Origin: Epithemia pelagica | Lineage: Eukaryota; Bacillariophyta; Bacillariophyceae; Surirellales; Surirellaceae | Direction: 5' to 3' | Length of the DNA: 64,000 bases | Assembly (NCBI GenBank): GCA_946965045.2 | Contig: OX337239.1 | Location: 558,001-622,000, forward strand | Shown: positions 30,736-40,459 of the stretch, in pieces | How the letters are laid out: every line of letters begins with the position of its first letter | Numbering within the stretch: the stretch's first letter is position 1 | Translations under genes and position numbers: made by a program | Notes under the pieces: generated by a model | Seen by the model: only the letters and a program-made list of their open reading frames with translations | Databases searched by the model: none | What the model was told of the DNA's origin: nothing

Positions 30736-31114
30736 AGTCAAAGTACACAGGATACTCTGTAGTAGCTAGGGACAGTACCTATATTGGCGTGGAGGTGATC
30801 AAGTCTCCACGACAATACACTAGAGAAGTTGTTTCACAACTTTCTGTTTGTTGATACTGTGCGCTCTAGGTTTAGGAACTACATTCGATTCCTCATTTGA
30901 TTCCTCACGAGGAATCAATTCCTCATTTACTCATGGAGGTTAGTTTGGAACCATTGATGCCAATGGCTAGAGCTTGGTTACTATGCGACGGGCAATGCCT
31001 TCTCTGGTAGTAAGGCATTGCTCTTGGATACATAGTGGGGACACGATTCTATGTCTCACAGATTCAAATCGTGACTGCCATATCGCCTGTCCGTCACACT
31101 GATTAACCGCGACT
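30736..31114 (-). repeat. Copia3 3' LTR
   Basis: 379 bp. It contains a perfect hairpin CAATGCCTT...AAGGCATTG (near 30991-31021) and repeated GATTCCTC motifs. It matches 39422-39800 at offset 8,686 bp. Confidence 0.95.
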
Positions 31115-31155
31115 CTCCCTCTTGACAAGGGCGATATCTTTTCAAACACAGTCAA

Positions 31156-34100
31156 TCACCAACCTTGATTCAGTTTCCGAATCCTCTCAAAAACATCACG
31201 GCAGAGTCCTTTGGTAAGATAGTCCGCTCGTTGCATCGTTGTTTCGATCTTGGAGATTCTAACTGTTGCATTCGTCCCTTTCACAGCTTCCCAAAACCAG
31301 TGGTACTTGTTGTTGAGAGACCTGGAGCGGGACGAGAGACGCTGGTTGTTGGCAAGAAGATACGCGCTGTTGTTGTCCTCATGGACTTCAGCGAAGATGG
31401 TTGGGGAGTCGGTGCCGAGGTCAAGGTGGTGGTTGATCTCGAACAAGATGTCTTGGAGCCACACAACAACACGCATGCTTTGCGAAAGCGCGACGTATTC
31501 GGCGTGGAAGGTACTGGTGGCAATCTCACTTTGGAGCTGAGATTTCCAAACCAAGGGACAGCCGCCAAAATGGATGATGTATCCAGTGCGTGATTTGGCA
31601 CTGATCGGTTCGTCCTCGGATTCACGGCCATGGAGGCCCATGAAATCCGCATCCACATAGCAATCAACCTTGAAGGCGGTTGTTGGCCGAAAAATTGTCC
31701 CGCAATCTACAGTTCTCCAGAGGTATCGGACAATCATTTTGATGGCTTGAGCATGGGATTGTTTCGGGTTGGTTGAAAAGCGAGCGACTTGGGAGACGGC
31801 AAAACTGATATCTGGCCGTGTGTTGGTGGAAAGGTAAAGGAGCATGCCGACGATGGAACGGTAGTTCCATTTTTCTTTCATCGGTGGTCCATCAGGGTCA
31901 CTGCCAAGGCACGCTTGGGAGGCTGGCACAAAGTTGCCATTGCAATTTGTCATGCCTGTGGCCTCAACGATCTTCTTAATGAGCCCTGGTTGGGTCATTG
32001 TAATTGTTCCATCTTTCCGGGTGAAATGGATGCCCAAGTACTCAGCAAAATCACTGTCCACGGAGAGCTCGAATCCCCGAGCCTTGAGTCGTTTCACAAA
32101 TTCGTTGATTGCGTCCATCGTCGGAGCAATAATGCCACAATCATCCACCCAGAGAAACACCATCATGTTTTCCTTGAGGAAAACACATTCGTCGAACTTG
32201 CTCTGGGTGAAGCCATCGTCGAGCAAGGCGTGCCTGAGACGTTGGTACCACAACCGAGGTGCAACCGAGAGTCCATAAAGGCTCTTGTGAAGTCGGAGAC
32301 AGGTTTTGGTGGTCTTGGTGGAGGAGAAACCGCGCGGGATATGGATCCAGACAGGATCTTTCAACTCGGCCTGAACGAAGGCATTGTTGAAATCGATGCA
32401 GACCATTGCCCAATTGCGAGCCAGGGCAAGTACCAAGGCGATACGAATCGAGGCCCAGTTGACGACGGGTGAGTAGGTGTCGAAATCACCTTCTTGAAGA
32501 TCGCCGCGAACACAATATCTGGCCTTGTATTTCTTGATGGTTCCGTCTGGGTGGCGTTTGCGCTTGAAGACCCAGGTGCCAGGGATGATTCTTGATGTTG
32601 CTTCTTCCTCTGGAACCTCACTCCATGTTCCCTTGCTAGTTAATTCTTCAATTTCTATTCTAGCCGCCTCTCTCCAATGGTCGATATCCTTGTCTTGTCT
32701 TGCTTGTTCGTAGGACAGAGTGTCTGGATCTGAAATGGCAACCTTGAATCCACTGATGTCATCGAATTCGGCTTGATTGGCGACATAGGATTGTTGGGCG
32801 GCGTCCATATTCTCGATGAGACGACTTGGTGAACGACGGACACGGTTGGATCGTCGAGCAGATGGTGCGTCGGAAGGAGGATCGCTTGGTGTCTCCCTCT
32901 GAGAAGGCGGCTCCCTCTGAGAGGAGGGCTGTCTCGAAGAAAGAGACTCCCTCTGAGGAGAAGAGGGATTGGAGGCTGGTGCCACACGGAGAGGCGACAG
33001 TGGTGCTGGATTCTCCCTCTGTTCCGAGTGCACGGGGACAGGAGACGACGGGGAAGGCAAAACGAGCGGTTCCGAGAAGGAAACGGCAGGTTGGGGCCTT
33101 GGAGGTGTCGCCGCGCGCGGAGGGACATCGCGCACTGGCGTGTTCGGAGGTGGCACGGGAGGCGGAGAAGGGAGTGGGGCACTAACCGACGGGGCAAGAC
33201 GAGACAAAGCAGTCGTGGAGGGCTGGGTGGTGGGAGTGGCTGGGGGAGTTCTGGGGACAGAGACGGCTGGCGTGTCAACAGAAAGAGGGACAGACGGAAC
33301 AGTTCGTTCCATAGACGTAAAGATATTGTCTTCAGAACGATGGTTGACAGCAGCAAGTGGTGCACTGGTGACAGCGTCGTCCACACAGTCATCGTTGTCG
33401 TACCCCGGTGAGTGCAGATGATTGGTCATGTCGCCAAAGACACTGTCGAGCCTGGAGATGTCTTCTGTGTTGTTGTTGTCGGCTGGAGTCGGCACCGTTG
33501 CAAACCAATCGTCGAAGACGACATGGTACTGCGGTGTGATGGCGCCCGTGGAAAGATTCAAAACGAGTGGTGCTGTGGTGGCATGGTTGGGAGAAAGTCC
33601 CATGTTCATCCCTCGTTGTGATCTTGGTTTCCATCTTGGCAGTTTCTTACCGTCTGCAATCCGTTTTTCCAGGACGTACACGGGTGCTCCCCAGACATGA
33701 AGATCGTGTAGCCGTTTTTGTGGCCATCTCGTTCTTGAAAAGATATCGTGGGGTGAGACGCCAGTGGACGGATTGGGAACGTGGTTGAAGACAAAGACGG
33801 CGTGGGAGACCGCCATGGGCCAGAGGGTGGGATCCGCTGTCTCAGGCCAGTGGATGCTGGCGTGGAGCATCATCGTCCGAGCCATCGACATGATGGTTTG
33901 GATGGCTCGTTCGGCGACGCCATTCTGGTGATGGGCGCCTACTCCAGCGTAGGACCGAATCTGGGCAAAGGTTTCGAGTTGCCTGGTGTAGTCTTGTGCA
34001 GTGAAACAGCTGCCGTTGTCAGTGTGGTATCGTTGGGGAACGACACCCACATCCTTGCAACGTTGCTCGAAGGTGAGTTTGGCATTCAAAGTCTCGTGAG

Positions 34101-37100
34101 TGTTGAGATGCGCCTGAAAGACCACATCGATGTGGCCGCTGGCGTGATCAACAAAGATGCATCCTCCGCAAAACATTTTCTCATCTTTTGTCTTTCCTTT
34201 CGACGTAAACAATCTACCTTTCGTGGAGCAAATAAAGTGGTCCACCGACACACTTTGGCCCGGAAACAGGTCGTTGTTTTTGAGGGCACCGTCACGGTCG
34301 AGAACTTTGGTGACTGTTTGTCCTGGTGTTGACCGTTGTCGTTGCTTGCCGTATTGACAGGCGGCACACATGGGCGGACTCCGTAGTTTGCAGATGGCTG
34401 TGTGCAACTGACGGTTTGACGCAGAACGTGACAATACACCGGATTTAAAAAGGAATTGGATGGTGCGAAAGTTCATGTGGCAAAGTCGTTGGTGCCACCG
34501 AAGCCATTCCTTCTGTGGTTCGGTCAAGTTCAAGTTTCGTTCGTGGACGACGGTGACAGTGGTCACGAGTGCTCGGATGGATCGGTGGATTCCATCTTTT
34601 CCATAGCCATAGCAGGTGGGAAGGTTGTTGGTCGGATTGATGGTTGCAAAGACCGGGGTCCGAGTAGAGTCGTCTTGTATCCCGCTGAGAGTCAATCCGC
34701 AGTCTTGAAGGGTGATGGTTTCTCCGGGGTATTGTTGGAGGAGATGTGTTGTGCTCAACAATCTACAATTGGCCGATGGGATGAACAAGGCCAAGAGTTT
34801 GAGGGTGCGGAGATTGCCTCTGGTGTCCATGACGGACCAGTGGACGGTGCCGAGTCCGTTGATTGGGACGCCTTGGGCAACACCTTTGAGTTGCAGGTCT
34901 GGTCGTACTTTTCGGATCGATCCAACAAAATCGGACTTGGTGTTTGACACAGCAATACTCGCTCCAGAGTCCCAGATGATGGGGAAACTGGATGAGTTTT
35001 GGTTTTCCATGGCGGATCTGAATTTGGCTGGAGCTTGGAGGGCCATTTTCAAGGCTTCACTTTCTCCGAGTTGGTTAATGAGGGCGCAAAGTTGAGGTTC
35101 GGAGATGGAGTCTTGGTGGGATGGTCCATGGGTGCGCTGCTGGTTGCCTCGTCGTTGGCGTCGTCGGTGTCGATTGGAACGGTTTGGATGGCGTGCCCTC
35201 TGTGGAGCACCATTGTTTGGTGGACTCTCTCCCTCTGGTGTGGAGCAGAGGTTGGGGCAGTGGTGGATCCACCATGTACGAAACGACGCAACAAACCATT
35301 CGGCCAGAGAAGAGCATGCACGTGATGAAGCATGGCTCATCATTGGGTGTGCCCAAGGGTGCCGGCGAGGACGGAGATGGTGGTTGGAGCGGGGAAGGAG
35401 CCGATGTGTGAGGAGAAATTCACCAATCCACGAGAGGGTCAAGGGAATACAGCAGCCATAGTACCACAGATGGTGGAAAAAGACGGTTGGTTGGAGCCAT
35501 GAAAGGGAGGCCACGATAAGAGCGGAAAACGAAACAATCAAACTGAATTGGGAGGCCAAGGGATCTTGGTGCCGATTCCGAGGATATCGTGGTCGGGAGA
35601 CAGGGGGACGCCTCGACGGTGGTTGTTTGTTTGGTTGGGTGGTTGGTCGAACACATGCGAAGTTGGCATGAGGTTCGAACTTAATGCGTTTGCTCGGGGG
35701 TGGATCAGGGATGCACGTGTTTTCACACTGCATTTGGGTGGCTGTGTAGTGGGGATTGGTGGCCATTTCCCAAGCGAAGGTGTACTGGATGCTCAAAGGA
35801 GGATCGAGGGCACCGAGCCTGGAGTTGGGGACGGATTCATCATGGCGGAGAGTCTCGAGATGGAAGCGGACACTTGTTCGGGCTTGCTCGAGTTGGGCTC
35901 GGAGAGGAGAGAGCTGGGAAAGGTCTTCTTCCTTGTTGATGGCCGAGTGCACGTGGATGAGTCGGGCGACGGCTCGTTCCATGCATTGGATGCGGACTGC
36001 AGGATCGTCGGTGTCGAAGGTACGACGGGGACGGGTCGTGTGAGGCGGAGGTGAAGATGGCACAGCAGTGGGCTCGACCGGCGAGTAAAGACCAAGGGCA
36101 TTCGTGCGAGGGGTGGTTGGCTCGGCTGGCGCTGCAACAGCTGTTCGCCACGCGTCAAGATGGCGGTTGAACGGAGTTGGAGGGCGGGCCAGTGGCGCAC
36201 GTAGGGGGGTTCGGTCTTGGGGAGTACTGATGTCAGCAGAGTCGGTGGTCACACTAATACTACTTATAACAGATACAGTAGATGAATCCAAATTTTTGGC
36301 TGGTGTAGAACAAGTGGCTTCGTCGGTGTCAGAAGCCAAAAGATCGTAGGATGAGTCGTCGTCATGCGAAGGTGGATGCGAAGATTCGGTTGGTTCCCCA
36401 CTGTTGTTGCTGGTAACAGCAGCATCAGATGGAGTATCGGTGGTGGTCTGGGAGGTTGGTGCACCATTGGAGTCATCATCACGATCGGCATCGTGGTTTG
36501 GGTTGTGGTCGTCGTCGGGAGGAGGACCATGGGAGTCGTCATCGTCGATGGTGTCGTCGTCATCTTCATCATTGCCATCGTCGTCGTTGTTGCCATCAAC
36601 ATCGTCGTCATCTCCATCGACGTTGTTGTCATCGGCCGGAGGAGGGGAGATGATCATGGCCGAGGGAGAGGGGACGGGCAACGACACTTCGGTGGCGGTC
36701 GTGACGGCGGTTTCGTTGGCCGTAGTGGCCGTGGCGGAGCTGACACCGCTGTCGACGGTGTATTCGTCGAAGGAGGAGGAGGTGTCATCATGATGGTGGT
36801 CAGGGGGGACGACGTCTGCGGGGTCAATGGAGGCGATGTCTTCCCCTAGGAATGGAAAGTTGATGCATTCCAGGGGAAGACTGCCATAGTCGAATTCTAA
36901 AGTCATGGCCGATGGATGGCCGAAGGGACGACTAAAGGGAACGAAGGGACGGTTGTACGACGCGGTGGGGTGCGGTGTAGTGGGGATGTGACGGAAGGCA
37001 GCTTCGAAGTTGGCTTCACGTCGGTGGTCTGTCGACGTGGGGGTATGGTCCACGCGAGTGGGGACGGAGGTGACGGATGAATCGTTGGTGGTGTTTGCTT

Positions 37101-39138
37101 GGTGGGTACGACGGGGAGAACGGCCATGAGGAGCAGTGGACAGGGACAAAGTGGACATGTCGATGTCCAGGGCGTCAATGTTGCCGGGAGTTGGAGGTAG
37201 GAGGATGCTACGTGTGGAGGAGGCAACAGAGGTTTGTTCATGGTGTTCGTTGTCGTTCTTGTCTCCATCATTGGCGAAGGGTTTGCCATCGTCACTGGAG
37301 TCATCATCAAGACCAAGGTAACAATCAACGGTGTCGGAGCCATCACCAAAACAATCATCAGCAGCAATCCACAGGGGAGCGTCTTCACTTGGGGATGAGT
37401 TGGTGCTTGGAGGTTTGGAGGATGAGGAAAGGGAGACGGCGTCATCATCATCTTCTTTGTCGGTGGGGGAAAACTCATCCCAGAAGGAGTCAGGGATGGA
37501 GTTGGAGGAGGTTTCGTCGTTTGCGGGAGGAGGAGACGCGGTCTCGTTTTCGGTTTCGACTTGGTCGCTGCATTCGACGCAAACGAGCTCGTCCATGTCG
37601 ATGACCGCAGCCCAGGCGGAGGGGTCAAAGTCGACGGCCAGGGTGTGGGCTTGGGCTTGGCGGTTGTTTCGATTGTTGTTGTTGTTGCGGCGCCTGTTGG
37701 GAACGGGGCCATTGTGGGTGTCGGTGGTGTGGGTGGGCGTCCAACGTTCGCAGATACCACACCAGTTGTATGTTTTGCCATCGCTCTGTTTTTGGGTTGG
37801 TTGGTCACCGGTGGGTGCGATTTTCTTCCAGTTCGTGGATGAGGAGCTGTTGTTGCTGCGGTGGTTGTTGTTGCGAGCATTTCGTCCGCCTTGGTTGCCT
37901 CTTCCATCACGGCCACCACGGTTGGATCGTTGCTGGGAGTTGGATTGGGAGTTGGAGCGACGGTTGGAGTTTTGCCCGGAGTTCTGCTTGGAGGAACGCT
38001 GGGGGCAATCTTTGGCCCAGTGATCTGGGGCGCCACAAATCAGACAGGCTCCTTTTGTGAAAGCACCACCCATGTGCTGCCGAAGGGCCATTGCTTGAAC
38101 TTCAGTGAGTTTGCCGAAGACTTCGGGAGGAACCTTTGTATCTTTGTTGTTGCTCGACGGTGGCCAGGAGCCACGGTTGATTGCATCAGAGTACAAGGAG
38201 TCGGCCTTGTCGCAGATGTCTTTGAATGACAATTCGGCGGCTTCGAGATCGGCTTGTTGGTCCTGGTCCGATTTGTAACGGACTTCAAGAATCTTGGCTT
38301 GGATGAGCGGTTGGAGACTCAACAATCCAAGGTTGTAGAGGCTGTCTCCATTCGCAAGAGAGAACGCTTCTAAGATGCCAAGGGTCAAGGTTTGTTTGTA
38401 AAATCCGGAGGCAAACAAGTCTTCGCAATCTGCTTTCATGTCGGCCGCCATTTCCGTGATGTTTTGGCCGGCGTACATGAATGGGGTCCTGGAGGCGATC
38501 TTGGCGGCGAGTTTGTCATACTTGGTGACTGAATCAGACTGAAGAATGCTGATGAAAGTCATCCAGGTAAGGCAGAACGAGTCGTTGGAAGAGGTCTTGG
38601 TTTCAATTCGCTGGCGGAGCTTGAGGTCGACGGACTCCAAAAGGCACAGACGAGCGGCCGTGTCGTTTTCGGCGTCATATGTGTCAAACTGTTGGCAATG
38701 GGCCGCGGCGTTCTGTTGGACATGGCGCAGGGTGAAGCGAGTGTGCTCCTTCACAATATGGCGCATGCGGGTGTTGTCAGCGGGGTCAGGCATGTAGGCA
38801 ATGGTGTCCATGCCGCGGAGAATGAGTGTCTCGTCGAGACGCTTCATGAACTTGTGGAGGTTGTCGCCTTGGCGGAAACGATTCGACAATCCACCACAGC
38901 GGGTTTCGAAACCCGTGATGTCCTTGCCGAAACGACGTTGGTGAGGGGTGCGGGGAAAGGGGGTGGTTCCATTGAATGCGGCTGGATCCAGGCCTTTCCA
39001 ATTCGCTAGGGGCTTGCCACCAGTCCAGGCAGCCCATTTATACTCATCGAGTTGGACTAAACCGCCCATTCGAGGGCTTGGAGGCTTGAACGGGACGCGT
39101 TCGGTTGGTGCAGGGGCTGGAGGAGCAGTGGGAGGCAT
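31156..39138 (-). CDS. Copia3 Gag-Pol polyprotein (about 2,660 aa)
   Basis: The frame is open from 39246 but its first ATG is at 39138 (MPPTAPPAP). Gag has a CCHC knuckle CLICGAPDHWAKDC (near residue 365 from this ATG). Protease is WDSGASIAV (about 1385). Integrase has HQRLCHMN and CAACQYGK zinc ligands and catalytic Asp in SVDHF, Asp in HTDNGS and Glu in NGVAERAIQ. RT has IDFNNAFVQA, KSLYGL and WVDDCG at the active site. RNase H has YVDADFMG and EDNNSAYLL. The polyprotein is unusually long: about 1,000 residues of Asp/Ser/Pro-rich sequence lie between the knuckle and protease, with two hydrophobic, membrane-like segments (LIVSFSALIVASLSWL and CCIPLTLSWIGEFLL, about residues 1195-1245). No stop interrupts it. 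Confidence 0.95.
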   Translation of the reverse strand: MPPTAPPAPAPTERVPFKPPSPRMGGLVQLDEYKWAAWTGGKPLANWKGLDPAAFNGTTPFPRTPHQRRFGKDITGFETRCGGLSNRFRQGDNLHKFMKRLDETLILRGMDTIAYMPDPADNTRMRHIVKEHTRFTLRHVQQNAAAHCQQFDTYDAENDTAARLCLLESVDLKLRQRIETKTSSNDSFCLTWMTFISILQSDSVTKYDKLAAKIASRTPFMYAGQNITEMAADMKADCEDLFASGFYKQTLTLGILEAFSLANGDSLYNLGLLSLQPLIQAKILEVRYKSDQDQQADLEAAELSFKDICDKADSLYSDAINRGSWPPSSNNKDTKVPPEVFGKLTEVQAMALRQHMGGAFTKGACLICGAPDHWAKDCPQRSSKQNSGQNSNRRSNSQSNSQQRSNRGGRDGRGNQGGRNARNNNHRSNNSSSSTNWKKIAPTGDQPTQKQSDGKTYNWCGICERWTPTHTTDTHNGPVPNRRRNNNNNRNNRQAQAHTLAVDFDPSAWAAVIDMDELVCVECSDQVETENETASPPPANDETSSNSIPDSFWDEFSPTDKEDDDDAVSLSSSSKPPSTNSSPSEDAPLWIAADDCFGDGSDTVDCYLGLDDDSSDDGKPFANDGDKNDNEHHEQTSVASSTRSILLPPTPGNIDALDIDMSTLSLSTAPHGRSPRRTHQANTTNDSSVTSVPTRVDHTPTSTDHRREANFEAAFRHIPTTPHPTASYNRPFVPFSRPFGHPSAMTLEFDYGSLPLECINFPFLGEDIASIDPADVVPPDHHHDDTSSSFDEYTVDSGVSSATATTANETAVTTATEVSLPVPSPSAMIISPPPADDNNVDGDDDDVDGNNDDDGNDEDDDDTIDDDDSHGPPPDDDHNPNHDADRDDDSNGAPTSQTTTDTPSDAAVTSNNSGEPTESSHPPSHDDDSSYDLLASDTDEATCSTPAKNLDSSTVSVISSISVTTDSADISTPQDRTPLRAPLARPPTPFNRHLDAWRTAVAAPAEPTTPRTNALGLYSPVEPTAVPSSPPPHTTRPRRTFDTDDPAVRIQCMERAVARLIHVHSAINKEEDLSQLSPLRAQLEQARTSVRFHLETLRHDESVPNSRLGALDPPLSIQYTFAWEMATNPHYTATQMQCENTCIPDPPPSKRIKFEPHANFACVRPTTQPNKQPPSRRPPVSRPRYPRNRHQDPLASQFSLIVSFSALIVASLSWLQPTVFFHHLWYYGCCIPLTLSWIGEFLLTHRLLPRSNHHLRPRRHPWAHPMMSHASSRACSSLAEWFVASFRTWWIHHCPNLCSTPEGESPPNNGAPQRARHPNRSNRHRRRQRRGNQQRTHGPSHQDSISEPQLCALINQLGESEALKMALQAPAKFRSAMENQNSSSFPIIWDSGASIAVSNTKSDFVGSIRKVRPDLQLKGVAQGVPINGLGTVHWSVMDTRGNLRTLKLLALFIPSANCRLLSTTHLLQQYPGETITLQDCGLTLSGIQDDSTRTPVFATINPTNNLPTCYGYGKDGIHRSIRALVTTVTVVHERNLNLTEPQKEWLRWHQRLCHMNFRTIQFLFKSGVLSRSASNRQLHTAICKLRSPPMCAACQYGKQRQRSTPGQTVTKVLDRDGALKNNDLFPGQSVSVDHFICSTKGRLFTSKGKTKDEKMFCGGCIFVDHASGHIDVVFQAHLNTHETLNAKLTFEQRCKDVGVVPQRYHTDNGSCFTAQDYTRQLETFAQIRSYAGVGAHHQNGVAERAIQTIMSMARTMMLHASIHWPETADPTLWPMAVSHAVFVFNHVPNPSTGVSPHDIFSRTRWPQKRLHDLHVWGAPVYVLEKRIADGKKLPRWKPRSQRGMNMGLSPNHATTAPLVLNLSTGAITPQYHVVFDDWFATVPTPADNNNTEDISRLDSVFGDMTNHLHSPGYDNDDCVDDAVTSAPLAAVNHRSEDNIFTSMERTVPSVPLSVDTPAVSVPRTPPATPTTQPSTTALSRLAPSVSAPLPSPPPVPPPNTPVRDVPPRAATPPRPQPAVSFSEPLVLPSPSSPVPVHSEQRENPAPLSPLRVAPASNPSSPQRESLSSRQPSSQREPPSQRETPSDPPSDAPSARRSNRVRRSPSRLIENMDAAQQSYVANQAEFDDISGFKVAISDPDTLSYEQARQDKDIDHWREAARIEIEELTSKGTWSEVPEEEATSRIIPGTWVFKRKRHPDGTIKKYKARYCVRGDLQEGDFDTYSPVVNWASIRIALVLALARNWAMVCIDFNNAFVQAELKDPVWIHIPRGFSSTKTTKTCLRLHKSLYGLSVAPRLWYQRLRHALLDDGFTQSKFDECVFLKENMMVFLWVDDCGIIAPTMDAINEFVKRLKARGFELSVDSDFAEYLGIHFTRKDGTITMTQPGLIKKIVEATGMTNCNGNFVPASQACLGSDPDGPPMKEKWNYRSIVGMLLYLSTNTRPDISFAVSQVARFSTNPKQSHAQAIKMIVRYLWRTVDCGTIFRPTTAFKVDCYVDADFMGLHGRESEDEPISAKSRTGYIIHFGGCPLVWKSQLQSEIATSTFHAEYVALSQSMRVVVWLQDILFEINHHLDLGTDSPTIFAEVHEDNNSAYLLANNQRLSSRSRSLNNKYHWFWEAVKGTNATVRISKIETTMQRADYLTKGLCRDVFERIRKLNQGW

Positions 39139-39421
39139 GGTTCCTTGGGTGGAGGAGTCGTCGGCACTTGGCTCAGCGGATGGATCGCTGGTGGTTTCTT
39201 CTTCACTGTCCGAGAGGAATTGGATTTCCTCTTCGATGGGGAGCAAGGTGAAGCTTCCTAGGGAACGGGGAGAGTCGTCTTCACGTGGGGAGGACGACAG
39301 CTTGCAAGGGAGGGGGGCGGCCGGAGGGGAGATTCAGGCGGCGAGAGGGTTCGAACGGATAGGCAAGAGCTTAGAGGCAAAGGATGCGTGAGCGGGTAAG
39401 GCAGTAAAGGGCGTAATAACC

Positions 39422-39800
39422 AGTCAAAGTACACAGGATACTCTGTAGTAGCTAGGGACAGTACCTATATTGGCGTGGAGGTGATCAAGTCTCCACGACA
39501 ATACACTAGAGAAGTTGTTTCACAACTTTCTGTTTGTTGATACTGTGCGCTCTAGGTTTAGGAACTACATTCGATTCCTCATTTGATTCCTCACGAGGAA
39601 TCAATTCCTCATTTACTCATGGAGGTTAGTTTGGAACCATTGATGCCAATGGCTAGAGCTTGGTTACTATGCGACGGGCAATGCCTTCTCTGGTAGTAAG
39701 GCATTGCTCTTGGATACATAAAGGGGACACGATTCTATGTCTCACAGATTCAAATCGTGACTGCCATATCGCCTGTCCGTCACACTGATTAACCGCGACT
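39422..39800 (-). repeat. Copia3 5' LTR
   Basis: 379 bp. On the minus strand it is followed by GGTTATTACGCCC, the presumed primer site, for which no tRNA could be named. Confidence 0.93.
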
Positions 39801-40009
39801 CAGCCTTTCGCTCAAGACGGGTCGATAAATTTGAAGCAGCCCACTTCAAGAAAGGTAGCACGACGAGAAACTTGTGAAATAACGTCTTCTCCAATGATAT
39901 GCTGTGGAAACTCGTCAGAACGTTCTCCTGCTAAAATTGAGGTCATACTGCAACAGTCACTTGTGCAGTGCTTTTACCAGAAGCTCCATCATCCGCCACT
40001 TTCTACTTC

Positions 40010-40174
40010 AACGAATGGAAACACCAGAATCTATCACTGGTTCATTACTTGTAGAAGCCGAAACCACGAGCAATCTCTCCTCATCGAACCTGGTCCCATT
40101 GCGAGCAACAAGACATCATCGATGAGGATAGACATGACGGATTCTGCCCGTATGAGCAGCAAAGATTCGGTCAT
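40010..40174 (-). pseudogene. Relic of a ThrE-like gene 5' end, copy A
   Basis: On the minus strand this stretch matches the first part of the ThrE-like gene at 42525, including the GAATCCG.CATGTCT start region, the ATGGGACC.GG.TC segment and TCGTGGTTTCGGCTTC. It carries many substitutions and stops and ends abruptly. It lies downstream of the intact gene, so an older tandem copy once existed here. Confidence 0.7.
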
Positions 40175-40459
40175 ATGAGGTAAAGTTCATAGGCCGAGCA
40201 CATCACGTCTCTTGATCCTGGATCCAGGAGCCATTCGACAGACCAGAACAGGAACCCAGAATGCTCCTATTCGTCTGAGTTCAGTATGAACGGGACGGGT
40301 GGGCCGTAAGGCTTGGGGCCTGGGGTGGGAATTTCCAGAAAGACCAGCTGTACCGAAAACGGACGGACACTAGAGTAAAAAGTACAATTGAGCAAACATG
40401 GCGCACAAGGTCCAGGTAGCACGAGGAGGGGAGTCCTAAGCACCTCTCGGGGGGATGCG

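Larger units (their letters stand above)
30736..39800 (-). mobile_element. Copia3: Ty1/copia LTR retrotransposon
   Basis: 9,065 bp, read on the minus strand, flanked by the target duplication CAGCC (30731-30735, 39801-39805). Copy B of the tandem unit shows the empty site GAAACAGCCTTTCG near 45956, which fixes the ends. The LTRs (379 bp) begin AGTC and end GACT rather than TG...CA. They differ at two adjacent bases (GT at 31035-31036 versus AA at 39721-39722). A purine tract AAGAGGGAG directly precedes the 3' LTR. One polyprotein ORF fills the interior. Confidence 0.96.

Noticed and set aside
36903-38036. 377-codon ORF rich in Pro/Thr
   Set aside because: Alternate frame within the low-complexity linker of the Copia3 polyprotein.
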